Source: Heyndrickxia shackletonii
Lineage (GTDB): Bacteria > Bacillota > Bacilli > Bacillales > Bacillaceae_C
NCBI RefSeq assembly: GCF_001420715.1
Contig: NZ_LJJC01000004.1
Span: 336,091-400,090 of the forward strand
Direction: 5' to 3'
DNA: 64,000 bases
In this document: piece after piece, positions 16,561 to 24,480 of the stretch
How the letters are laid out: every line of letters begins with the position of its first letter
How positions within the stretch are numbered: the stretch's first letter is position 1
Program-made: the position numbers and the translations under genes
Notes under the pieces: model-generated
Seen by the model: only the letters and a program-made list of their open reading frames with translations
What the model was told of the DNA's origin: nothing
Database searches by the model: none

Positions 16561-16808
16561 ATGGAAGAAAATATTATCATTTCTTTATTTTGGGTTAGAA
16601 AAGAAAATCCATTTTAAGAAATGATGCCCGAAACTAAGACTAATTTAGGATTTAAAACAATTTACGAAAAACCACAATTTATACGGAAACAGCACTTTAA
16701 TAGAAGTAAAACTACCCTAAAAGCCCAATCCACATACCAATTTTTAAGTGCCCTTGTCACATACTTGACACATATAGAAATCAGGAGTATATTTTTATTT
16801 GTTGTTAG

Positions 16809-16822
16809 GTAGAACGTTCTAC
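16809..16822. promoter_or_regulatory. LacI-type operator O1
   Basis: GTAGAACGTTCTAC is a perfect 14-bp palindrome with the central CG typical of LacI-family operators. It lies about 400 bases upstream of the first transporter gene. A half-site GTTCTACT recurs at 16896-16903. Confidence 0.6.
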
Positions 16823-16961
16823 TAAAAATAATACCTATATTTATCTAATGAGTTAAAAATAATGTCCCATAAAAATACCTTTATTTTAATGTGTTGTTCT
16901 ACTGAAGAAAGTTACAGTTCGAAATTATATATTATTATTATGTATATAAAAATTTCATTTT

Positions 16962-16979
16962 TAGTAGAACGATATACTA
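16962..16979. promoter_or_regulatory. LacI-type operator O2 (degenerate)
   Basis: TAGTAGAACGATATACTA keeps the TAGTA outer arms and the central CG of O1 but has two mismatched pairs. The centre lies 155 bases from the centre of O1. A pair of sites this far apart suits DNA looping by a tetrameric or paired LacI-type repressor. Confidence 0.45.
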
Positions 16980-17222
16980 GATAGATAGGTGAATTAATGG
17001 AGGGAGGATCACTAGAACTTTCTCATTTTCAATAGGAATTTCAAAAAAATATCTTTCATTTCCCATCTCAGCAACCTTCGTAAAAATTCACAAGACTGAG
17101 TAGGCTGTGTATACACAGGAATTTAATTTTTATTTAAGAAACAAACTAAGATTATAAATGGTACTGAGGTGGGGAATGGGATTTATTTATTTGGAATTTG
17201 TATGACATCGAGGAGATATTGA

Positions 17223-18425
17223 ATGAAGTATCCATATTGGAAAATGGCATCAGGAATTTATTTAAATTACTTACTTTTAGGAATGATCAATATCATCTTG
17301 TCATCAAATATGAGCTTTCTTTCTCAACAATTGGGAGTTGAAAGAACAGATATTAGTTCTTTGATTTCAGTTGTTGGTATTGGGCACTTATTAAGTATTA
17401 ATGTATCCGGAAAGCTTTCCGATCGTTATGGAAGAAAGCCTCTAATTGTGACAGCGGTCTTTTTATATATGATATTTCTAATAGGAATACCATTTACAGC
17501 TCAATATAAGTACGCCATGGGACTTGCTCTCATTGCGGGAATCTGTAATTCCTTATTAGATTCAGGTTCTTATCCTGCACTCAATGAAGGATTTCCAAAT
17601 GCGGCAGGTACCGTAACAGTTTTATTGAAAGCTTTTATTTCAATAGGGGCGGTCCTGTTACCCATCATTATAGCTTTTATTATCACAAACCAAATGTTTT
17701 ACGGCTATAGTTTTTTTGTACCTGCAGCGTTGTTTTTGTTGAGTGGTCTCTTTTTAATAAGAACTAACTTTCCTGATCCGACAAAAAATAAACATAAGAA
17801 ACAACAGGTGGATGATTCACATATAAAGCAACCAGTTGATCCGGCAAAGCTAAAGTTTTGGAAAGAAGGCGTTGCCCTTATTCTAAATGGTTTTGCTTCT
17901 GTTTCATTGTTTAATGTCGTTCAAATTTGGCTTCCGACCTTTGGACAAGATGTGCTTCATTTAAGCAAAGTGAAGTCGGTTGAATTACTTAGTTATTATG
18001 GTATAGGTGGTATCCTGTCTGTACTATTACTTGCTATCTTGTTAAAAAGGCTAATGAAGCCAATAACTGCTATGGTTATCTATCCATGTATGGCATTGAT
18101 CACTTTAATCGTGCTTCAATTCAATCATAATCCAACCATTCTTACGGTTGTATCGTTCTTTTTAGGGTTTTCTATGTCAGGGATTTTTCAATTAACAGCG
18201 ACAGTGATGATGGAACTGTTTTCAGAAAAAAAGGGAGCAAGTGTTTCTTATGTTAGTGCTGCGGCTAGTATAGCTTTTATTGTCGTCCCTTTTGTAACAA
18301 GCTTATTAACTAAATACTTAGGAGTATCCTCTGTATTTATTTTTGATATTTGTTTGGCTTGTGTCAGTGTTGTTCTTGGAATCTATATCTTCAAAAGATA
18401 TAAAGCCATATCCGTTTACAACTGA
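17223..18425 (+). CDS. MFS transporter (quinate/shikimate locus, paralogue 1)
   Basis: The 400-residue protein has 12 predicted membrane spans, the MFS signature GKLSDRYGRKPLIV between helices 2 and 3 (about residues 62-75) and a long basic cytoplasmic loop (about 188-212). The conserved LLDSGSYPALNEGFP after helix 4 is shared with the next gene. ATG at 17223 follows GAGGAGATATTGA. Position in front of a shikimate/quinate dehydrogenase-like gene and a dehydroquinate dehydratase gene suggests import of quinate or shikimate; the substrate is inferred only from context. Confidence 0.83.
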   Translation: MKYPYWKMASGIYLNYLLLGMINIILSSNMSFLSQQLGVERTDISSLISVVGIGHLLSINVSGKLSDRYGRKPLIVTAVFLYMIFLIGIPFTAQYKYAMGLALIAGICNSLLDSGSYPALNEGFPNAAGTVTVLLKAFISIGAVLLPIIIAFIITNQMFYGYSFFVPAALFLLSGLFLIRTNFPDPTKNKHKKQQVDDSHIKQPVDPAKLKFWKEGVALILNGFASVSLFNVVQIWLPTFGQDVLHLSKVKSVELLSYYGIGGILSVLLLAILLKRLMKPITAMVIYPCMALITLIVLQFNHNPTILTVVSFFLGFSMSGIFQLTATVMMELFSEKKGASVSYVSAAASIAFIVVPFVTSLLTKYLGVSSVFIFDICLACVSVVLGIYIFKRYKAISVYN

Positions 18426-18576
18426 GACAAGCCGGCATCGTATTTGAAAAGTAGAATGAGTAAAGCAAAATGCTGAACATTCATTCTCATATACTTTGGT
18501 TCCTTCTTTTGCATTATGTCTCTTTCATAAAGGGGAATTTGTAAAAGATTGGGATGCATTCAAAGGAGTGGACAAG

Positions 18577-19761
18577 TTGAAAAACCGATATATTAAGACA
18601 TCAGCTGGAATGTATTTAAACTACTTCATGCTCGGAATGATTAACATTATCGTTGCATCTAACATGCATAATCTTTCTAGCAAATATCATGTTTCAGTGG
18701 AAAAAATTAGTCTTTTGGTTTCTGCTATTGGAATAGGGAAACTTGTATCCTTATTTTTTGTTGGTCGGATTTCCGACAAATACGGCAGGAAACCAGTGAT
18801 TGTTATTGGGAGCTTTTTAGAAATACTATTTTTGATCGGTATACCGATAACGTCAAGTTATACCCTTGCTTTTATTTTTGCTATTGTGGCTGGTATCGCG
18901 AACTCATTACTTGATTCGGGCACATATCCTGCTTTGATTGAAGCATTTCCGAAGAAGTCAAGTTCCGCGACTGTTCTTGTTAAAGCTTTTGTTTCGATTG
19001 GCGCAACATTATTGCCGTTTATCATCTCCATATTAGTAGCGAATCACATCTTCTGGGGCTGGTCATTCTTCATATGGGGTATCCTGTATTTGTTATGCGG
19101 CATTTATCTTATTTTCATGCCATTTCCATCTGCAAATGGTGGGGGAGAATCACATGAAATACAAGAGGAGTCTTCATCATTTAAAGTAGAACCTAAATTG
19201 TGGCGTGAAGGGCTAGCAATTATTTTAATTGGCTTCACTTGTACCGCCTTATTCGTAGTATGGCAAACATGGCTACCGGAGCTTGGAAGTAAATTTATTG
19301 GTTTAAGCCAAAATAACTCCGTACAACTATTAAGTTACTTTAGTATTGGCGCGTTAGTCTCCGTATTAATTTTGGCAGTTATTTTAGATAAATTTGTAAA
19401 GCCTGTAACGATTATGATTATTTATCCGGTAATAGCCTTTTTATCCATGTTAGGTCTATTCAGCATTAAAGCTTATCCGGTCGTTTTAATATGTACATTT
19501 ATCCTTGGTCTATCAACTGCAGGGATTTTCCAATTAGCTTTAAGTGTCATGACACAGTTCTTTGTGAAAAATAAAGCAACGACCACATCTTACGTAAATA
19601 TCGCTTCAAGTTTAGCCTTTATTTTTGTGCCGATGATCACAAGCTATTTAGTTGGTGCAGTGAATATCACCATGACATTGGTATTTGATATGGTCATCGC
19701 GGTTATAAGTGTTTTATTAGCAATATTTGTTTTATATCGCGGGCGAAAAGTTTTTAAATAA
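18577..19761 (+). CDS. MFS transporter (quinate/shikimate locus, paralogue 2)
   Basis: The 394-residue transporter is clearly homologous to its upstream neighbour (GMYLNYFMLGMINII, GRISDKYGRKPVIV, LLDSGTYPALIEAFP, AGIFQLALSVM), so the pair arose by tandem duplication and then diverged. The start is TTG at 18577, eight bases after AAAGGAG; a longer frame from 18496 has no ribosome site. It is separated from paralogue 1 by about 150 bases and from the dehydrogenase gene by about 170 bases, with no clear terminator between them. Confidence 0.83.
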   Translation: MKNRYIKTSAGMYLNYFMLGMINIIVASNMHNLSSKYHVSVEKISLLVSAIGIGKLVSLFFVGRISDKYGRKPVIVIGSFLEILFLIGIPITSSYTLAFIFAIVAGIANSLLDSGTYPALIEAFPKKSSSATVLVKAFVSIGATLLPFIISILVANHIFWGWSFFIWGILYLLCGIYLIFMPFPSANGGGESHEIQEESSSFKVEPKLWREGLAIILIGFTCTALFVVWQTWLPELGSKFIGLSQNNSVQLLSYFSIGALVSVLILAVILDKFVKPVTIMIIYPVIAFLSMLGLFSIKAYPVVLICTFILGLSTAGIFQLALSVMTQFFVKNKATTTSYVNIASSLAFIFVPMITSYLVGAVNITMTLVFDMVIAVISVLLAIFVLYRGRKVFK

Positions 19762-19930
19762 AAATGATAATTTAATAGATATTAAAAAAATAATTACGAT
19801 GTTGACGATCATACCTCCTTGCGTATTCGTTCACGTTAGTTTTCATACGAATAAAACCCGTTTACGTGTACGCATTAGGCTAGATCAACACGAATATAGC
19901 CAAAAATAAAGAGATAAGGAGATAGTTATT

Positions 19931-20827
19931 ATGGCAAACTATGAAAAAAACTTAGGAAAAATTGATGGTAGAACAAAATTAGTTGGATTATTGGCTACAC
20001 CAATAGGCCACAGCCTTTCACCGCAAATGCACAACTTGGGATATACTCTTTTAGGTTTAAACTATGCTTATCTTGCGTTTGAAGTAGGCAATGACACTCT
20101 TAAAGAAGCTGTAGAAGGTATGAAAGCATTGGGAGTTGCGGGTTTTAACGTTTCGATGCCAAATAAAATGGAAATCCTTCCATATCTTGATGAGCTTGAT
20201 GATAGTGCAAAATATGCACGTGCAAGTAACACGGTTGTAAACAGAGATGGTAAGCTTATCGGTTATAATACAGATGGCTTAGGTTATGTGAAGAACCTTG
20301 AACAACAAGGCGTTGATTTAAAAGGTAAAAAGGTAACATTAGTTGGTTCTGGTGGCGTTGCAACACCGATTGCCATTCAATTAGCACAATCAGGTATTCA
20401 AGAACTTAATATCTTTGCACGGAATGATCAATTTTTCCATAACGCAGAAGAAAATGTGAACTATATCAATAATGAAATGAAATCCTTTGGTGTAAAAGCT
20501 AACATCTTACCATTGGAGGATAAAGATAGATTCCGTAAAGAAGTGGCGGAAAGTGCTGTGTTGGCAAATGGAACAAGCTTAGGGATGAAACCGTTGGATC
20601 AATTAAGCATTGTGGATGATACATTGGATGTCTTACGTAAAGATTTGGTGGTAACAGACGTGGTGTACAACCCTCAAAAAACTAAATTATTAAAACAAGC
20701 CGAAGAAGCAGGCGCAACAGCGATTAATGGTTTAGGGATGATGCTTTGGCAAGGAGCACTAGGATTCAAATTGTTCACTGGTGAGGATATGCCAATAGAT
20801 GACATTAAGAAAATTATGTTCGGGTAA
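19931..20827 (+). CDS. Shikimate/quinate dehydrogenase-like protein (AroE/YdiB family)
   Basis: The 298-residue NAD(P)-dependent oxidoreductase has the substrate-binding segment GHSLSPQMHN (about residues 27-36), the catalytic Lys in GFNVSMPNK (about 75-83), Asn/Asp in ASNTVV...YNTDGLGY and the nucleotide-binding loop VGSGGVATP (about 137-145). It interconverts shikimate with 3-dehydroshikimate and, in YdiB-like members, quinate with 3-dehydroquinate. Being beside transporters and a dehydratase, under a LacI regulator, suggests a catabolic or scavenging enzyme rather than the housekeeping AroE. ATG at 19931 has AAGGAGATAGTT upstream. Confidence 0.87.
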   Translation: MANYEKNLGKIDGRTKLVGLLATPIGHSLSPQMHNLGYTLLGLNYAYLAFEVGNDTLKEAVEGMKALGVAGFNVSMPNKMEILPYLDELDDSAKYARASNTVVNRDGKLIGYNTDGLGYVKNLEQQGVDLKGKKVTLVGSGGVATPIAIQLAQSGIQELNIFARNDQFFHNAEENVNYINNEMKSFGVKANILPLEDKDRFRKEVAESAVLANGTSLGMKPLDQLSIVDDTLDVLRKDLVVTDVVYNPQKTKLLKQAEEAGATAINGLGMMLWQGALGFKLFTGEDMPIDDIKKIMFG

Positions 20828-20885
20828 GACATTTCTTTTTAGTAGTTTTCATGAAACGAACCTTGCAGCCGAAGGAGAGAAAGAC

Positions 20886-21329
20886 ATGACAAAAATTTTA
20901 ATGCTCCATGGTGTTAACCATGATATGTTCGGTAAACGCGATCCTAAACAATACGGAACTATTACATTAGATGAAATAAATAATAATATCCAGCAACTAG
21001 CAAAAGAATTAAACATTGAAGTAGAAACATTTCAAACCAATCATGAGGGTGAAATGGTTAATAAAATCAATGAAGCCTTTTTATCGGGAGTTGACGGAGT
21101 TGTTATCAATGCGGGGGCTTGGACACACTATAGCTACGCAATCCGTGATGCCTTGGCTATTTTAACAGTCCCAGTCGTTGAAATTCATATGTCCAATATC
21201 CATTCACGTGAAGCATTTCGCCATGAGTCCGTTTTTGCGGAAATAGCAACAGGTCAAATTTCCGGATTCGGACAAGAAAGTTATTTACTAGGGATTCGCG
21301 CAGCATTAGCAGCGAGCAGACAATATTAA
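20886..21329 (+). CDS. aroQ: Type II 3-dehydroquinate dehydratase-like protein
   Basis: This 147-residue protein matches the short flavodoxin-like type II dehydroquinase: HGVNHDMFGKRDPKQYGTIT (positions 8-27; the family form is NGPNLNLLGxREPxxYGxxT, with catalytic Tyr and Arg present), VINAGAWTHYSYAIRDAL, and EIHMSNIHSREAFRHESVF with the catalytic His. The first motif deviates from the usual NGPNLN, so some specificity change is possible. It removes water from 3-dehydroquinate to give 3-dehydroshikimate. The start ATG at 20886 has GAAGGAGAGAAAGAC upstream. It lies 58 bases after the dehydrogenase gene and ends the operon. Confidence 0.85.
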   Translation: MTKILMLHGVNHDMFGKRDPKQYGTITLDEINNNIQQLAKELNIEVETFQTNHEGEMVNKINEAFLSGVDGVVINAGAWTHYSYAIRDALAILTVPVVEIHMSNIHSREAFRHESVFAEIATGQISGFGQESYLLGIRAALAASRQY

Positions 21330-21353
21330 TCATTTAATAACGGAAATTGATAT

Positions 21354-21403
21354 AAAATGCATCGAGTGTGTTAATGAAGAATCATCACACGCGGTGCATT
21401 TTA
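21354..21403 (+). terminator. Terminator between aroQ and aroK
   Basis: AAAATGCATCGAGTGTG pairs with CACACGCGGTGCATTTT around a loop of about 15 bases, with A and T tracts on both sides, so it may work for both converging genes. Confidence 0.7.
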
Positions 21404-21522
21404 TTGTGCTAAGAGATCAGTGGTTATACAAGAAAAAATAGGGAATATAATTAGTTGGTTTTTAAATAGCTAAAAATCTTCCATGATGTATTAGTAGTTA
21501 TCTCATAAAATAATTCCTAATG

Positions 21523-22071
21523 TTAATCATAAAGTTCCCATGCAGTTTTTAATGCATCTACAATATTATTTGCAACGGATTCTATATCAAGATTATCCGT
21601 TTCCACCTTTGAATGATGATTCGTATAATATTGTTGTCTAGTATAAAAAAGCTCTTTTATTTCGTCCAGGCTTTTTCCTTGTAAAACAGGTCGGCTATCA
21701 ATAATTAGATTAATTCGTTCTTTCCAAGATTCCCAAGAAAGATCTAGAAAAAATACAATACAATTGGATAAGCAAATTTTTTGTATTTCCTCTTGTAAAA
21801 AGGCTCCGCCACCAACAGAAATAATCTTTAATTTCTGTTTAGAGTAGAAATCAATAATGTTCTTTTCCTTTTCTCTAAATACTTTCTCACCAAAAGTCTT
21901 AAAAATCTCTGTAGCAGGCATACCATATTCTTTTTCAATTTCTTGATCAATATCGATGAAATCTCGATATAGCTTTTTTGCCACTAAGGAACCAATAGTA
22001 GTTTTGCCCACTCCCATAAAGCCAATAAAGACGATGCTTTTTTCCTTTAGAGACATATTATCGTTTCCCAT
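21523..22071 (-). CDS. aroK: Shikimate kinase
   Basis: The 182-residue kinase phosphorylates shikimate to shikimate 3-phosphate. Walker A is GFMGVGKTT (about residues 17-25), substrate-binding Asp lies in DIDQEIE (about 40-46), FREKE carries the substrate Arg, SVGGGAF is the Walker-B-like loop (about 86-92) and SRPVL lies in the lid (about 127). ATG at 22071 has AGAGGTGG upstream. It faces the quinate/shikimate-type operon convergently; together they could feed imported shikimate or quinate into chorismate synthesis. Whether this is the only shikimate kinase in the genome cannot be seen. Confidence 0.88.
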   Translation of the reverse strand: MGNDNMSLKEKSIVFIGFMGVGKTTIGSLVAKKLYRDFIDIDQEIEKEYGMPATEIFKTFGEKVFREKEKNIIDFYSKQKLKIISVGGGAFLQEEIQKICLSNCIVFFLDLSWESWKERINLIIDSRPVLQGKSLDEIKELFYTRQQYYTNHHSKVETDNLDIESVANNIVDALKTAWELYD

Positions 22072-22428
22072 TTATTCCACCTCTTTCGATAATATTTAAA
22101 TAGCTGGTATTACTTTAAATTTCATTAACAGGGATAATGTCCCCTTGCATATGTATTAAGAGAATATTCGGGTCAATTAAAATATCTTAAAAGCTTATTA
22201 AGTTAATAGATATTGAATGGTTTCCTTGATAGTGTTGAATTATGGAATTTATTTTTAATATTATATTATAGTCTAAAGATATTGTAAAAGTACTTTAAAA
22301 TATTAGTGGATTAAGCATAAAGCAAAAGTTAATAAATCTTATACCAATCGGACAAAATGATACTTAAGTTGGGAAAGCAGTAACTAACGATAGTACATAA
22401 AGCTTCAATAATGATAGGAGGGGGAATT
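22072..22428. other. Intergenic region without recognised genes
   Basis: This AT-rich stretch lies between the aroK start and a small hypothetical gene. I see neither an ORF with a ribosome site nor a clear structured RNA; it must hold the promoters for both flanking genes. Confidence 0.5.
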
Positions 22429-22665
22429 ATGAAACATAATTATAGCGATTTACTAAGTACTTTAGGATATGAAGCGCTAGATATTATATATGGATTAAAA
22501 AACAACTTATTGTCGGAAAAAGAAAAGAGGAGTTTAGTACGTTTACTTAATTTGTCGAATGGAGACAGGATACTTGAAGCCCAAATTAAGGAAATATTAG
22601 ATCAAAATTTTAATCAGGAACAGAAAAAAGAAAGGTTATTATCACTATTAAACTATTTATATTGA
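22429..22665 (+). CDS. Small hypothetical protein (78 aa)
   Basis: ATG at 22429 follows GGAGGGGGAATT, a very strong ribosome site. The product is helical and charged (SDLLSTLGYEALDIIYGLKN, then LLSEKEKRSLVRLLNL, then DQNFNQEQKKERLLSLLNYLY) with no cysteine or membrane segment. No family is recognised. It stands alone with AT-rich flanks of about 350 and 250 bases, so its function cannot be inferred from neighbours. Confidence 0.55.
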   Translation: MKHNYSDLLSTLGYEALDIIYGLKNNLLSEKEKRSLVRLLNLSNGDRILEAQIKEILDQNFNQEQKKERLLSLLNYLY

Positions 22666-22918
22666 TAATCGGTTTGTTTCTTTTCATGGGAGAAGAATTT
22701 TTAAAGCGGTATAAATATTGATGTTATGAATATGCTCTACATTGTAACACCAATTCGATTATGGAATCATAAAGACTAGCATTAAAGGATAAATCTTAAT
22801 TCAATTAAATAGGCAGCTTCAACTAAAGGTTTGAAGTACTTTTATCAACAAGTGGCTTAAAGGCAAGAGAAATCCAGGATATCGCAATAAATAGAATATA
22901 CGATATCCTAAATCACTT

Positions 22919-23527
22919 TTATTCAGAAGAAGCGAAGCAAAACTCACGAATCATCTGTGTTTTTACTTCTTCAATGGGAAACTGTTGCGGATAAGTAGAT
23001 ATCATTAACATGATTCCTTGAAGCGTGGATGAAAAATATAACGAACGCATCCGAGGATCTTTAACACCCAGCTTTTCGAACATCTCACACTGTAACTCGA
23101 ACAGTCTGGCACTTTCTTGAATCAGCATATTGCTGTATTTGATTAGTTCTTGATCTGCTTCTGGCTGTGTTTGCAGGTGCAGATAGAAACGGAATAATTC
23201 CGGATTTTGATAAACTTTATCGATCGCGCCTTCTATAATAAATCTAAGTTGTTCAGTAGGTGTCTCAATTGCGGCTGCACCTTCCATTACCTCAATTAAT
23301 TCTCCAATTCTGGTCTCTACCATTGTAGCAAGCAGTTCCTCTTTGCCCTTATAATAATTGTATAATAAGCCTTTTGAGATGCCTGCTTCTTTAGCTACAT
23401 CGCTAATAGAAGTAGCATGATATCCCTGCTTAATGAACAATCTCATAGCAGCACTGCGAATATTCTCTTTTGCTAACTGACGTATTCTCTCATTCTCTTT
23501 CTGCGTTCTGGGCATGCTTAAATTCAT
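22919..23527 (-). CDS. TetR-family transcriptional regulator
   Basis: The 202-residue protein has an N-terminal TetR helix-turn-helix (IRSAAMRLFIKQGYHATSIS, then DVAKEAGISKGLLYNYYKGKEEL, about residues 23-65) and a variable ligand-binding domain. The start at 23527 overlaps the TGA of the upstream hydrolase frame (ATGA) and has TATGGAGGA just before it, so the genes are translationally coupled; MPRTQKEN four codons in is an alternative start. The promoter at 24310-24338 drives the hydrolase-tetR unit. Confidence 0.88.
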   Translation of the reverse strand: MNLSMPRTQKENERIRQLAKENIRSAAMRLFIKQGYHATSISDVAKEAGISKGLLYNYYKGKEELLATMVETRIGELIEVMEGAAAIETPTEQLRFIIEGAIDKVYQNPELFRFYLHLQTQPEADQELIKYSNMLIQESARLFELQCEMFEKLGVKDPRMRSLYFSSTLQGIMLMISTYPQQFPIEEVKTQMIREFCFASSE

Positions 23528-24273
23528 TCCTCCATAAAGCCAGTAATATAGTGATATAGATCTTCAGGGTGGGTGAGCATTACCATATGGTCTGCATTCG
23601 GGATTTCAGCGAAATGGACTTTTGGGAGTCTTCGAAAACAATCCGCAACACGAAGATTATCTTAGGAGTCCTTCTCACCGATGATGAAGAGTGTATCTGC
23701 GGTCAATTCCTCCAACCTTTCAATAGCCGGAGGTTTCGGCCAAATCATTTCGAACGCTGGCCATTTTAATATCCGTTTGAAATAATCCTCTTGCATTTGA
23801 ATCAACAGGTTACGGTGTGGGCCAGCCATAACAACATGATACAATGAGCCACTAAGTGAGAGCTCAATCATCTTTTCTATATCTGGGGCAGCCTCGTTAA
23901 TTTTATTCATATACGCATTAAATTCTTGTGAATAATTAAAGCCTAGCAAAGAAGGACCAACCAAAACAAGGTTCGACACTCTTTCAGGGTAATTCAAAGC
24001 AAATTCGGTAGCGATATAGCCGCCGAGGGAGTGTCCTATTATGGTTGCTTTTTCTAGTCCTAGATGGTCAAGCAGCGACAGCAAATCTTCAACATAATTG
24101 GTATGTTCTAAAGGGGATGGCGATTGCCCGCAACCGCGTCCATCATAAGTAACGACCTTATAGTGCTTGGCAAGAAGAGGTGCAACAAATGTCCAAACCC
24201 GTAAATCAGCACCACCACTGTGAAGAAGAACGACAGGATGACCTTTTCCAACTACCTCATAATACAAATCCAT
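23524..24273 (-). pseudogene. Alpha/beta hydrolase with an in-frame nonsense codon
   Basis: Reading from ATG 24273, the frame encodes an alpha/beta-hydrolase: HSGGADLRVW (oxyanion region), nucleophile elbow GHSLGG (about residues 90-95) and the acid in IIGEKDS. There a TAA (23662-23664) interrupts. In the same frame another 45 codons follow, including the expected catalytic His region IPNADHMVMLTHPEDLYHYI, ending in a TGA that overlaps the tetR start. The frame is thus intact except for one stop codon, and the 203-residue truncated product would lack the catalytic His. It is either a recent pseudogene, a readthrough case or a sequencing error. Confidence 0.82.
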
Positions 24274-24309
24274 TGCGAACCCTCCATAACATTTATAATA
24301 TTCAGTATA

Positions 24310-24338
24310 ATTTTATTATTGAATGAACGGTTAGTCAA
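24310..24338 (-). promoter_or_regulatory. Promoter of the hydrolase-tetR unit
   Basis: On the minus strand, TTGACT (24333-24338), 17 bases and TAAAAT (24310-24315) form a good sigma-A promoter. The spacer contains AACCGTTCATTCAA, which together with the -35 makes an imperfect dyad (TGACTAACC/TGAATGAAC arms, 6 of 9 matching), a plausible operator for the TetR protein encoded downstream. Confidence 0.6.
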
Positions 24339-24480
24339 TGTAAAAACACTGAAAATTACAGAACATGCATTTTCCAAACAAGCGAGAACTATTAAAGCAG
24401 AATTGGTGAAGAAGGTATTTACCAAATGTATCAAGAATACATATATTAAGATTATGAAAGGAAATATGAAGGAGGAGCAT

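Noticed and set aside
16621-16812. 63-codon ORF upstream of the MFS operon
   Set aside because: No ribosome site, unusual composition, and its end overlaps the LacI-type operator region.
22877-22908. GGATATCG/CGATATCC inverted repeat as tetR terminator
   Set aside because: Eight-bp stem with a long loop and no T tract on the minus strand; kept only as a weak inverted repeat.
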